NCBI RefSeq assembly: GCF_014641735.1
Contig: NZ_BMIH01000006.1
Span: 1-64,000 of the forward strand
From: Sphingomonas metalli
GTDB taxonomy: Bacteria > Pseudomonadota > Alphaproteobacteria > Sphingomonadales > Sphingomonadaceae
Direction: 5' to 3'
DNA: 64,000 bases
The notes below the pieces were generated by a model. The model made no database searches and had not been told where the DNA came from. It saw only the letters and a list, made by a program, of their open reading frames with translations. A program made the position numbers and the translations under genes. Shown here piece by piece: positions 34,289-42,041 of the stretch (positions are counted from its first letter, which is position 1; each line of letters starts with the position of its first letter).

Positions 34289-34330
34289 GATGATGCTCCG
34301 TGATCTGGATGATGTGCTGGGAAGGACGGG

Positions 34331-34522
34331 TCAGCCTTCGAGGCTCGCGAGTTCGTCGAACTCGGCCGAGGCGCGCTTCGCGCTGCCGCCTGCGTAGGTG
34401 ACGCCGGTGCGCGGATAGAAGAACACGCGCTCGCCCTTTCGGTACGGGGTGCCGTCGGCGCTGGTGCCGTTGGACTTCGCGCGCTTCCAATAGGGATCGC
34501 CGGTGTATCGGGTGTAAGCCAT
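34331..34522 (-). CDS. Small hypothetical plasmid protein
   Basis: 63 residues, basic and aromatic (M-A-Y-T-R-Y-T-G-D-P-Y-W-K-R-A-K start). AGAAGGAGAAAGG lies right before ATG 34522, a strong ribosome site. No domain recognised. Directly upstream of the ParB-like gene on the same strand (42 bases), and downstream of leader repeat copy 2, which supports it being expressed. Confidence 0.7.
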   Translation of the reverse strand: MAYTRYTGDPYWKRAKSNGTSADGTPYRKGERVFFYPRTGVTYAGGSAKRASAEFDELASLEG

Positions 34523-34572
34523 TGTCCTTTCTCCTTCTTTCGAGGCGCAGCCGGTTGCCGCTGCAACCGGGT

Positions 34573-34786
34573 CTGCCTCTCCGGCGAGGAGCGGGATGGG
34601 GAGGGAGGAGCGAAATCGATGGCCTGGCGCGGGCAGGCCGCCCTAGCGCGGCCGGCGCCCCGTAAGGGCGCCGGGTGCCGCGCTCGGCGGACCACACGGG
34701 GCTGTCGATTTTGCTTCGGGAACGAAAGGGCAGCAGCCCTTGGTGTTCCCCGCGCCAGCGGGCCTCCGGGGGAGGGCCGCGGCGCC
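34573..34786 (-). repeat. Leader repeat, copy 2 (upstream of the 63-residue protein)
   Basis: Second of three ~200-bp elements. Carries CTGGCGCGGGC, a palindrome variant TGCTTCGGGAACGA (34712-34725), AAGGGC-AGCA-GCCCTT and the same GGGATGGGGAGG block. Next to it, toward the gene, a CCGGTTGC-CGCT-GCAACCGG hairpin precedes the ribosome site, paralleled in copy 3. Confidence 0.8.
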
Positions 34787-34821
34787 CTGCCGGCGACGTT
34801 CGCGCCGCTGGGCGCGGCCAC

Positions 34822-34843
34822 AGGTGTGCCACGTGGCACACCT
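34822..34843. promoter_or_regulatory. parS-like palindrome, copy 2
   Basis: Perfect 22-bp palindrome with the same 20-base core as 29088-29107 plus one A/T pair outside. Located in the 519-base gap between divergent genes, apart from any coding sequence, so it is conserved as a DNA site. Confidence 0.65.
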
Positions 34844-35041
34844 CACGCGAGGATCGTCACCCGCTCAGGGCCGAGACGCCGGCACGGTGGCTCGGTCGGC
34901 GCAACGCGCCGATAGAGCCGTGCCCGGCAGGGTCGCGCCCGACCGGGATCGTTGTCTCGAAAAGCGCTTTGCACTGGGCAGGTTGCTCAGCAAAACAGCG
35001 CGATGCCCTTGCGGGGGTGGGGACTGACCAGGCGAGAACGA

Positions 35042-35680
35042 ATGACGCCGATCGAGAGGATCTATTTCACGTCGCGGATCATCCACGGCGATTTGAGTTC
35101 GGCAGATGGTGAACTGTCAGGTCAGCTCGGTCCTGCGGGCACGTGGGTTCCGTTCATCAAAATGGCCCTGATGGCGCTCGGGAACCTTGCCGATTTGGAA
35201 GGACCGATGCGCTTCTTATACCGGGACGCACCAGAACTCGCCGACCAGATGAAAGCGATCGACGCCGACCTTCAGTTTGCGAAATACCTCCGCAATGTCT
35301 TCGGGGGTCATCTGAACGAGACGCTGGTCGCCAAAGCCTATGAGTGGCGGCCCGAGCTGCGGATGCTCCCCGATATTCGCGAGCTGAACGGCACCGTGAT
35401 GCTCAACGTGTTTGTGCTCGAGACAGCGATCAACACCTATGTCGCGCAGGATGGCCAGCACGGCATGTTCTCATCCGAAACGGATCTCGTGTACCCGCCC
35501 GATATGGAGCGGTTCTGCACGTGGCTTTCCACCACAGTTCGGGCCGCCATTCGGATTTGCGACATGCTCGGCGAGATCACCCATGTCTCAGTAACGCCGC
35601 TGGGCGAGCGAGCCGATATGTTCGAGGCGTACAAGGCTGCCGGGCTGACAGCCTTCGCTCGGATCAGGAAGGGCCGGTAA
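35042..35680 (+). CDS. Hypothetical protein
   Basis: 212 residues from ATG 35042. Mixed alpha/beta with no recognised motif; features include I-I-H-G-D-L-S-S, Y-L-R-N-V-F-G-G-H and a Cys in R-F-C-T-W-L-S. Base composition is lower in GC than its neighbours, which suggests separate acquisition. Start chosen at the ATG with good coding pattern; upstream codons cross the repeat region. Function unknown. Confidence 0.6.
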   Translation: MTPIERIYFTSRIIHGDLSSADGELSGQLGPAGTWVPFIKMALMALGNLADLEGPMRFLYRDAPELADQMKAIDADLQFAKYLRNVFGGHLNETLVAKAYEWRPELRMLPDIRELNGTVMLNVFVLETAINTYVAQDGQHGMFSSETDLVYPPDMERFCTWLSTTVRAAIRICDMLGEITHVSVTPLGERADMFEAYKAAGLTAFARIRKGR

Positions 35681-35771
35681 GGCTCGCTCACCCTGTGCTG
35701 CGCGTCGCGAAACGACAAGAAAAGGCGCGCGCCGGTGCCGCGAAGCGAAGCCGGCGCGCGCGCATAGGAGC

Positions 35772-35798
35772 CTGGAGCGACCCTCGGGGTCGCTCCAG
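35772..35798. terminator. Bidirectional hairpin between convergent genes
   Basis: 12-bp perfect stem CTGGAGCGACCC (35772-35783), TCG loop, GGGTCGCTCCAG (35787-35798), between the stop codons of two convergent genes (35680 and 35807). Another GC hairpin (GCGCGCGCCGG...CCGGCGCGCGC) lies just upstream. Confidence 0.55.
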
Positions 35799-35806
35799 AC
35801 CGTTCC

Positions 35807-36001
35807 CTAGTCGGCGTCACCATCGTTGATGGCATCGCACGCGGCTTGGCAGGCTTCGCGGCTGCCATAGGGGCCGATATGCGGGGTGTTGTTGTCGTCG
35901 ACGCCCCACCAGCCCTTGTCGACATGCCGCCCGCTGTCCCGCATCAACGAGCGGGTCCCGCCACCAATGTGGATCGGATCGAGTGTACCTTTGATCGACA
36001 T
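35807..36001 (-). CDS. Small hypothetical protein
   Basis: 64 residues (M-S-I-K-G-T-L-D-P ... Q-A-A-C-D-A-I-N-D-G-D-A-D). Contains W-W-G-V-D-D-N-N and a C-x3-C. AAGGACGAAG precedes ATG 36001. No family recognised; the Trp/Asp/Asn-rich middle and acidic end look like real protein rather than shadow translation. Confidence 0.55.
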   Translation of the reverse strand: MSIKGTLDPIHIGGGTRSLMRDSGRHVDKGWWGVDDNNTPHIGPYGSREACQAACDAINDGDAD

Positions 36002-36201
36002 ATGCTTCGTCCTTCTATGCCCGTGATTGGGCGCACAGAACCGCGCGAGACCCGCGAATTGGGCGTCGCTCTACCGACCGAAAGCATCCGGTCGGCGCGG
36101 TTCGATGATTGATTTACAAGTGTCGATTTCGCGCACGCCCGGGACGGTCCGGGAGAACAGGAACGCGGCCCGTTTCACGAAAGATCGGGGCCGCGTATCC
36201 A

Positions 36202-37116
36202 TCACGTTGCGACCGACATCGCCGCGTTGCTCATCCGGCTGAGCAGCCAGTCCGCGGCGGCCTGTGCTTGCGTCGCGGCGGTGAAGATGCACCTTTTGTC
36301 GTTGCGGAGCGCCTGCAGCCAGCTCGCCAGATAGGCCGCGTGATCTTCCCGGTCGTGGAGCTTGATGCCGATCGCGCCGCTGACGAATGCCGCACCCAGC
36401 TCGGCCACCAGTTCCTCGTGGGCGTAATCCTCCCGCTTCGTGGAAATGAGGGTGGGGCGGGCGAGCCGGTCCACGTGGCCGGTTGCGTGGCAAAGCTCAT
36501 GGGCAAGCGTCGAATAATAGTCGTCCCCGGTGTGGAAGTCGGCGAACTCGGGCATGACGACGTGATCGCCGCTCGCCTGATAATAAGGCTGCGATCCGTG
36601 GTGCCGGACGGCGACGGGAACGCGGGCAAAGAGGGTGTCCAACTCCGAGTCGCGTTCGTGGGGATTGGTCGCGGTGAGGATCGGCGCGGGGGCCGGATAC
36701 TTCGCCTCGATGCCGTCGATCTGCTCGGCATTGAAGACGGTGTAGCGCTTGAGGAATGCTACCTGCCGCTTGCCATCGTCGCTGGCTTCTCCGCCCCTGT
36801 CGGCGTCCACCTCGATCGTGTTGGCATAAACGACGGTTGAGCCCTTCTCGCCCTTGCGGACGCACCCGCCGAGCGCGAGCGCCTGCTTGAAGGTCAGCCA
36901 ATGCGGCGAGGCATAGCCCTTTGTCATGGCCGCTACCCAAAGGGTCAGGACGTTGATGCCGCGATAGGGAACGCCGGTCGAGCGCAGCGGGATGTTGGGG
37001 GCGGTGCTGCCGTTCCACGATTTCGACCAAGGCCGGGTGCCCGCCTCGATCATGGCGATCATCTGGTCGGTGATCTCTTGATAGATGTCAGCCCGGTTGT
37101 CGGTGATCCGTGCCAT
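36202..37116 (-). CDS. ArdC-like antirestriction protein
   Basis: 304 residues. N-terminal ssDNA-binding domain (DUF1738, about 5-135: I-T-D-Q-M-I-A-M-I-E-A-G-T-R-P-W, R-G-I-N-V-L-T-L-W, C-V-R-K-G-E-K-G) and C-terminal zincin-like domain with H-E-L-C-H-A-T-G-H (206-214) and the downstream Glu in E-E-L-V-A-E-L. ArdC protects incoming plasmid ssDNA from restriction during conjugation. Preceded by leader repeat copy 3 and a GGAAAGGAAGAG ribosome site. Confidence 0.92.
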   Translation of the reverse strand: MARITDNRADIYQEITDQMIAMIEAGTRPWSKSWNGSTAPNIPLRSTGVPYRGINVLTLWVAAMTKGYASPHWLTFKQALALGGCVRKGEKGSTVVYANTIEVDADRGGEASDDGKRQVAFLKRYTVFNAEQIDGIEAKYPAPAPILTATNPHERDSELDTLFARVPVAVRHHGSQPYYQASGDHVVMPEFADFHTGDDYYSTLAHELCHATGHVDRLARPTLISTKREDYAHEELVAELGAAFVSGAIGIKLHDREDHAAYLASWLQALRNDKRCIFTAATQAQAAADWLLSRMSNAAMSVAT

Positions 37117-37167
37117 GGTCTCTTCCTTTCCTTCGAGGCTGAAAGCCGGTCGCAACAGCAACCGGCT

Positions 37168-37380
37168 CTGCCTTTCCGGCGAGGAACGGGATGGGGAGGG
37201 AGGGCGAGAATCTGGTCCCTGGCGCGGGCGAGCCGCCCTAGCGCGGCCGACGCCCCAGAGGGCGTCGGGTGACGCGCTTGGCGGATTACACGGGGGGCCT
37301 GATTGTCGTTCGGGAACGAAAGGGCAGCCGCCCTTGGTGTTCCCCGCGCCGGCGGGCCTCCGGGGGAGGGCCGCGGCGCC
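37168..37380 (-). repeat. Leader repeat, copy 3 (upstream of the ardC-like gene)
   Basis: Third copy of the ~200-bp element. Has the palindrome TCGTTCGGGAACGA (37306-37319), AAGGGC-AGCC-GCCCTT, CTGGCGCGGGC and, toward the gene, a hairpin AGCCGGTCGC-AACA-GCAACCGGCT. Closest in sequence to copy 2. Confidence 0.82.
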
Positions 37381-37461
37381 AGCGAGCCTGTGCCGGGCCA
37401 ACGGCCCGTCCTCGGACCGTGACATGGCCTTGGCAGCGGGCGTGCTTTGGGCGATCTGTTG

Positions 37462-37776
37462 ATGGATGATCGGCACAACGCCGTGACGGAGCGACAGCGC
37501 GTGACCAGCATTCGGATCCTGCACCGCGACCCAACCGGCAAGGTCTTTGACGGGGGCGTCGAGTATGGGGTGGAGCAGTTTGCCGGCCAGGTGCCCGCGA
37601 TCGGCGACACGATCCTCGATCCCGGCGTGATCGCGGGTCAGGATCGGAACGATCCGCAAAATCGATCGATCTGGACGGTCGTCGGCCGTGTGTTCAACCC
37701 GAGGGACCGGGAAGACACGGTGGCACTGATCGTGGAGAGTCGGGACGGCAACCTCGCCGACGAAGCCTTCGCGTGA
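37462..37776 (+). CDS. Hypothetical protein
   Basis: 104 residues from ATG 37462 (TTG 37447 also possible). Beta-rich: I-R-I-L-H-R-D-P-T-G-K-V-F-D-G-G-V, W-T-V-V-G-R-V-F-N-P-R. No known domain; plausible small plasmid protein. Weak ribosome site. Confidence 0.5.
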   Translation: MDDRHNAVTERQRVTSIRILHRDPTGKVFDGGVEYGVEQFAGQVPAIGDTILDPGVIAGQDRNDPQNRSIWTVVGRVFNPRDREDTVALIVESRDGNLADEAFA

Positions 37777-38032
37777 AATTCACGGCCGAGGGGGAGGTCG
37801 TTGCGGCTCCCCCCTGCGGTTACTCGGTTGATACGCCATGGGTATGCCCTGAGTGACGTCTACATGGGCACTGGCTATGCTTTGCAGGGCCGCTGCGGCT
37901 CCCGGCCGGAGCCCTGAGAGGCGCTCCCCCGGGCGCCCTTGGCGCCTCACGGGGGCGGCGCTGGGGGCTCCCCCTCAAACTTGAACCCCCTACGCGCGAG
38001 GGGCATATCCGCCGGGAGAAAGGAATAGCCCC

Positions 38033-38518
38033 ATGGCGGCCAAGAAGCAAACTGACAGCAGCTCCGATCTGCGAACGAACGAGAAGAAGTGGACCAAGCC
38101 GCTGATGGATGCGGGTTGGACGGCGCTGCCGAGCGTCATCATCGAGAACCAGCGTCAGCTTGGCCTCGAACCGCTCGATCTCAACATCGTGCTGTATCTA
38201 GCGAGCAAATGGTGGACGGCGGAAGGGAAACCTTACCCGTCCAAAAGCACCATGGCGCAAGCCATGAACGTCCACCCGCGCACGATCCAGAAGCACATCG
38301 CCAGTCTGGAGGCTGCCGGATACATCCGGCGCGAAGAGCGCCGGACCGACCAGGGAAGCCGGACGAACATTTACCATCTCGACGGACTGATCGAGGCGGC
38401 CAAACCCTTTGCGGATGAGAAGCTCGCGGAGATCAAGGAGAAGTCCGAGATCAAGAAGATCCGCCAGAACCGCAAAGGGGCTCCCAAGCTGCGCCTGGTC
38501 AAGGATGATGACGCGTGA
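38033..38518 (+). CDS. Helix-turn-helix protein upstream of pemK
   Basis: 161 residues. Basic N-terminus, then a winged HTH (P-S-K-S-T-M-A-Q-A-M-N-V-H-P-R-T-I-Q-K-H-I-A-S-L-type, about 79-105, HTH_36-like) and a charged Lys/Glu tail. GGAGAAAGG precedes ATG 38033. Its stop overlaps the GTG of the toxin gene (GTGA), so it is translated with it. May be an operon regulator or unusual antitoxin; a replication role is also possible from the fold. Confidence 0.75.
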   Translation: MAAKKQTDSSSDLRTNEKKWTKPLMDAGWTALPSVIIENQRQLGLEPLDLNIVLYLASKWWTAEGKPYPSKSTMAQAMNVHPRTIQKHIASLEAAGYIRREERRTDQGSRTNIYHLDGLIEAAKPFADEKLAEIKEKSEIKKIRQNRKGAPKLRLVKDDDA

Positions 38519-38928
38519 ATGCACACATTCAGGAAGCGCCACCTCGGGTGGCGCCGCGCCTGAAGGGTGCGCCGAAGATCCGTCAGCTCTTCTGGTGCGA
38601 TTTCCCGCAGGACGCGCAGCTACCGGAGTTCTGGAAGCGGCGGCCGGTGATCGTGATTTCGTATCGGAACACGCTGCATGGAGCGGTGACGGTGATCCCG
38701 TGTTCAACGCAGGCGCAGCCAGGCAATCGGTGGGCAGTTCCGCTCCAGACCACGATTGACGGACGCGCGGCGTTCGCGATCTGCGACAAGATGACCACGG
38801 TAGCGGTCAGCCGGCTCGTGCCAGACAAGGGCGGCATAGTGCGGATGACGGAAGCCGAGTTTGACGGCATCCTTCGGGTGGCACTCGCCTGGCTGCCTGT
38901 GCCGTCGACGCCCGCGCCGGAGGCCTGA
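38515..38928 (+). CDS. PemK/MazF-family toxin
   Basis: 137 residues from GTG 38515. F-W-K-R-R-P-V-I-V-I-S (about 40-50), V-T-V-I-P-C-S-T-Q, W-A-V-P-L and I-C-D-K-M-T-T-V-A-V-S-R-L are PemK-like endoribonuclease features. N-terminal extension of about 25 residues. MazF-type enzymes cut mRNA; the usual partner is a small AbrB/RHH antitoxin, which is absent here: the neighbour is a 161-residue HTH protein. Confidence 0.82.
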   Translation: MNAHIQEAPPRVAPRLKGAPKIRQLFWCDFPQDAQLPEFWKRRPVIVISYRNTLHGAVTVIPCSTQAQPGNRWAVPLQTTIDGRAAFAICDKMTTVAVSRLVPDKGGIVRMTEAEFDGILRVALAWLPVPSTPAPEA

Positions 38929-39104
38929 CAGGCCTCCCTGGGGGCGATTAGATATTAGTTGAATCTTCAGTAGCGGGTTCTATATCGGGAGGCATCTGCG
39001 GCCTCCCCCTCGGGGAGTGTCCGTTTCCCGCGAGGGAACTAAACGGTCGGGGCCGCCTCAAAAGGGCGGCCCTTGGCTCATCTGCGTCGGATATAACCCG
39101 TTAT

Positions 39105-39482
39105 CTAGGACGCTACCGCAATCGTTGCGATCAGCGACAGAATGGCGATCACGATGCCGGCGACGGTCCAGGCATGTGCGCGATTCAAAGCGCTCCAGCC
39201 GCCTTCGGTCAGACGGAAGACGGTCTGGGTTCGCGTAAAGAGAGGTCCGGACGGCAACTTCATGTCTGGCGTCAGATCACCGGTTGGCATGCTGTCATGA
39301 AGCGGCTCGACCCACCCTCGCATATGGCAGGTCATCAGCGCCGCCTCTGTATCTTCGTCACGCTGTAGCGCGCGCTCGATCACCCAAACGCCTTGTGGCT
39401 GAAGAATCATGGCGACACGCTGCCGCGCCAGGCCGCTCAGCACTTTCCGGATCTGGCGCTCCCGTTTCCACTCGTCGAGCAT
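39105..39482 (-). CDS. Hypothetical protein with a C-terminal TM anchor
   Basis: 125 residues. Soluble basic N-terminal part (V-L-S-G-L-A-R-Q-R-V-A-M-I-L-Q-P-Q-G-V-W-V-I-E-R, possibly a small winged helix) and one TM helix at the end (W-T-V-A-G-I-V-I-A-I-L-S-L-I-A-T-I). Lies 3 bases downstream of another leftward gene, so the two are probably co-transcribed. Next to the CD-NTase gene; unknown function. Confidence 0.6.
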   Translation of the reverse strand: MLDEWKRERQIRKVLSGLARQRVAMILQPQGVWVIERALQRDEDTEAALMTCHMRGWVEPLHDSMPTGDLTPDMKLPSGPLFTRTQTVFRLTEGGWSALNRAHAWTVAGIVIAILSLIATIAVAS

Positions 39483-39485
39483 CGA

Positions 39486-39809
39486 TCAGGCCTGCTCCAT
39501 GCCGTTCTCCGTCAGCACGTCCCGCAAGGTCCAGAACGCTCCCAGCGCCCAACCGAGGTGCTGAGCCTTGTCGTGGCCGTTGGTGATATCGAAGCCGAGG
39601 GCGGCACCAATGTGCCATTGATACTGGCTTACCTTCTCGTGAGCATAGCCATGGCCGTCCCGCTCAGTGTCGATGTACCGGCGGAAGTCCTCGCACTGGA
39701 TTCGCGCCCCGGCATAGAGCCCGGCGCGGCCGGCGAATGACAGGTCGTCGCGCTTGGCTTCATCATAGATGGACTCCAGCACGCCGAGAGAGAGGTTCAG
39801 ATCGTTCAT
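39486..39809 (-). CDS. Hypothetical protein divergent from the CD-NTase-like gene
   Basis: 107 residues from ATG 39809, helical and acidic (S-I-Y-D-E-A-K-R-D-D-L, F-R-R-Y-I-D-T-E-R-D-G, H-L-G-W-A-L-G-A-F-W). No domain recognised. Divergently placed 90 bases from the nucleotidyltransferase gene and followed by the TM protein; could be part of the same island. Confidence 0.6.
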   Translation of the reverse strand: MNDLNLSLGVLESIYDEAKRDDLSFAGRAGLYAGARIQCEDFRRYIDTERDGHGYAHEKVSQYQWHIGAALGFDITNGHDKAQHLGWALGAFWTLRDVLTENGMEQA

Positions 39810-39898
39810 GCTTGCCCCATCAGTTGCGTTCCGTAGAACATACCGTGAATGCCGTTCAGGGGCTAGGCGCGCGTCGCGCGAGATCGAGGGTGTCGAGC

Positions 39899-40660
39899 AT
39901 GACAGGCATTGACGAGCATCTGCGCGCGGTACTGGCAAGGCATAAGGTCGACACTGGACTCTACTCGCCCGTACGGGCCGTTCAGACGACAATAGACCCG
40001 GTCATCCGCAATTGGGGTGGGCAGTTCATCGTCGACATTCGACCGAGTGGTTCGTTCGCAAAAGGAACTGCTGTGCACGGCGGCACGGATATCGACATCT
40101 TCGTCTCGCTCACGTCGACGCTGTCCGACACGCTGCAACGTATTTCAGACACGCTCTTCACCGCGTTCTCGCAGGCTGGCTATGTCCCGCGCCGCCAGAA
40201 CGTATCGATCGGGCTGACGGTGAATGATTGGAAGGTCGATGTCACGCCCGGGCGTCGGCAGGATCAGTATGGTCACTACCATAGCCTGTGGAGCACCAAG
40301 ACGGGAAGTTGGCTTCAGACCAACATCAATGAGCACATCCGCGTCGTCTCGAACTCCGGCCGGCTCGATGAAATCCGGTTGATGAAGATCTGGCGCAATC
40401 GCTTCGGCATCGATTGGCAGTCCTTTTACCTGGAGTTGTTCGTCCTTGATGCGTTGCACGGCGCCCGGACGGGCAATCTTCAGGCTAATATCGTGACAGT
40501 CTTTCGCGCAATTGCGACGGCACTCAGCACAAGGCGCTTCATCGATCCGGCCAATACCAACAATATTGTGTCGAACGTGCTGACAGTAGATGGGAAGGCA
40601 AGGATCGTGGAGATGGCGCGCTCGGCTCTGAACAGCCCTTGGAATACGGTGTTTCAATGA
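39899..40660 (+). CDS. CD-NTase-like nucleotidyltransferase
   Basis: 253 residues. Pol-beta-type active site G-S-F-A-K-G-T-A-V-H-G-G-T-D-I-D-I-F (about 50-67) with two acids, and a third in W-K-V-D-V-T-P-G-R-R-Q. After it, T-K-T-G-S-W-L-Q-T-N-I-N-E-H-I and R-L-M-K-I-W-R-N-R ... F-Y-L-E-L-F-V-L-D-A-L follow the order seen in CBASS/OAS-type enzymes. Probably makes a cyclic or linear nucleotide signal. Stop overlaps the next start (ATGA), tying it to the nuclease-like gene. No HORMA, TRIP13, Cap2 or Cap3 gene is near. Confidence 0.8.
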   Translation: MTGIDEHLRAVLARHKVDTGLYSPVRAVQTTIDPVIRNWGGQFIVDIRPSGSFAKGTAVHGGTDIDIFVSLTSTLSDTLQRISDTLFTAFSQAGYVPRRQNVSIGLTVNDWKVDVTPGRRQDQYGHYHSLWSTKTGSWLQTNINEHIRVVSNSGRLDEIRLMKIWRNRFGIDWQSFYLELFVLDALHGARTGNLQANIVTVFRAIATALSTRRFIDPANTNNIVSNVLTVDGKARIVEMARSALNSPWNTVFQ

Positions 40661-41370
40661 GCTCAGATTGGTCGCTCGCAGCGCTCTTCGCTGACTTCCA
40701 TGCAAAGATCCAGAGCGAGCTTGCGACCGCTCGTAAGCTGGGACACCCGACCGATAAAGGTGATGCCAGCGAGCAGGTGTGGATCGATGTCCTCACGCGC
40801 TATCTGCCGCGCCGATACGAGGCCCGGAAGGGGTTCGTGGTCGATAGCCAAGGCATCTTCAGCAACCAAATCGACATCATCGTCCATGACCGGCAATACT
40901 CGCCTTTCGTGTTCACGTTCAAAGGCACCGACGTCGTGCCGGCGGAGAGCGTCTACGCAGTTTTTGAAGCCAAACAGGAGCTAACGGCGGATCACATCCG
41001 CTATGCCGGCGAGAAGGCCGCCTCCGTGCGGCGGTTGCATCGTACCAGCCTCTCGGCCGAGACCATCGACGGGCCGTCACGAGCGAAGCCGCTCCACCAC
41101 ATCCTTGCTGGCATTCTGACACTCAGCGCGGGCTGGAGGCCGCCTTTGGGCGACACATTGGCGGGGCATCTCCGGCGCGATGCCGCGGACGAGCTACTCG
41201 ACATTGGCTGCATCGCCGATGCTGGCTGGTTCACTAGGAAGGTGGATCAATTTGAGTTGAACACGGTCGATAAGCCGGCGACCCGCTTCTTGTTCGAGCT
41301 GATCGCCCAACTTCAGGCAATCGGGACCGCGCCGATGCTCGACATTCGCGCTTATGCGAACATGATCTAA
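40657..41370 (+). CDS. DUF6602-like protein with PD-(D/E)xK nuclease motif
   Basis: 237 residues from ATG 40657, overlapping the nucleotidyltransferase stop. The core S-N-Q-I-D-I-I-V-H-D ... V-Y-A-V-F-E-A-K-Q-E has the D...E-x-K spacing of PD-(D/E)xK nucleases and resembles DUF6602 proteins. An N-terminal helical part (residues 1-50) precedes it. Most likely the effector partner of the CD-NTase-like enzyme; no SAVED or other ligand-binding domain is visible, so how it would sense a nucleotide is unclear. Confidence 0.72.
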   Translation: MSSDWSLAALFADFHAKIQSELATARKLGHPTDKGDASEQVWIDVLTRYLPRRYEARKGFVVDSQGIFSNQIDIIVHDRQYSPFVFTFKGTDVVPAESVYAVFEAKQELTADHIRYAGEKAASVRRLHRTSLSAETIDGPSRAKPLHHILAGILTLSAGWRPPLGDTLAGHLRRDAADELLDIGCIADAGWFTRKVDQFELNTVDKPATRFLFELIAQLQAIGTAPMLDIRAYANMI

Positions 41371-41395
41371 TGCCGTTGGCGGCAGCCGGCGCCAG

Positions 41396-41785
41396 ATGCC
41401 TGCCAGGCACCATCTCGTTTACCAACTACGGTGTCAGGCGCGGGAAGTGGAGAGTATCGTGGGGACGCTTTATGCCATCGGAGTCTCATCAGGTGATATC
41501 GGCGCCGCTATTGCAGAGGCCATCATCCACGATGTCCGCGTGAATGGGCTTGGCATTCAAGGCTTTCCTCAGGTCGTGGTCGCGCATCCTGACAGGGACA
41601 CGTTCGCGATCACGCTCAAATTCGACACCCATACAAGTGCGTTCACGATTTCGGCGGCCGAGGCGGGCCGCGCCGTCAAAGCCATGAAAGGCGGCAAAGG
41701 CCATGACGACGGGATCTTCCGCCGCGTCCAGGGCGCGGCGGTCGAGATCGAGGCGGCGCACATGCGCGGTGTGCAAGGCGGCTAG
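41396..41785 (+). CDS. Hypothetical protein after the CD-NTase/nuclease pair
   Basis: 129 residues from ATG 41396; a GTG at 41447 might be the true start because the first ~17 residues are low in structure. Alpha/beta pattern (V-G-T-L-Y-A-I-G-V-S-S-G-D-I-G-A-A-I-A-E-A, T-F-A-I-T-L-K-F-D). Same strand and 25 bases after the nuclease-like gene, so it may be a third member. Family unknown. Confidence 0.45.
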   Translation: MPARHHLVYQLRCQAREVESIVGTLYAIGVSSGDIGAAIAEAIIHDVRVNGLGIQGFPQVVVAHPDRDTFAITLKFDTHTSAFTISAAEAGRAVKAMKGGKGHDDGIFRRVQGAAVEIEAAHMRGVQGG

Positions 41786-41792
41786 GGAAAGC

Positions 41793-41978
41793 TCAGAATT
41801 CCGAGCCACTGATGAGGCGCTGAACCCTCGCAATTTCCTCGGACGCTTCGCGCACGGCGCGCATCACGGGACTGTTCTGCATCTCGCGCATAGCCCGCAT
41901 CGTGGGGCTCTCCTGCAGTTCACGCATGGCCCGCATGGTTGGGCTGTTCTGAAGCTCTTCCATTGCCCGCATAACGGC
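41793..41978 (-). pseudogene. 3' remnant of a 12-residue-repeat protein cut by an IS
   Basis: On the minus strand the last ~62 codons of a protein made of four tandem 12-residue units of type N-S-P-T-M-R-A-M-R-E-L-Q, then a short tail. The repeat array runs exactly to the IS3-family left end at 41979, so the N-terminal part is lost; no matching repeats are seen beyond the other IS end. The 36-bp DNA repeats are clear. Reading into the IS adds an M-D-H-S-E-G-G start that is IS sequence. Confidence 0.6.
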
Positions 41979-42041
41979 TGAGCTGCCCCCTTCTGAGTGG
42001 TCCATCGACTATGACAGTCTGGATCGAGGAAGGGACGACGA

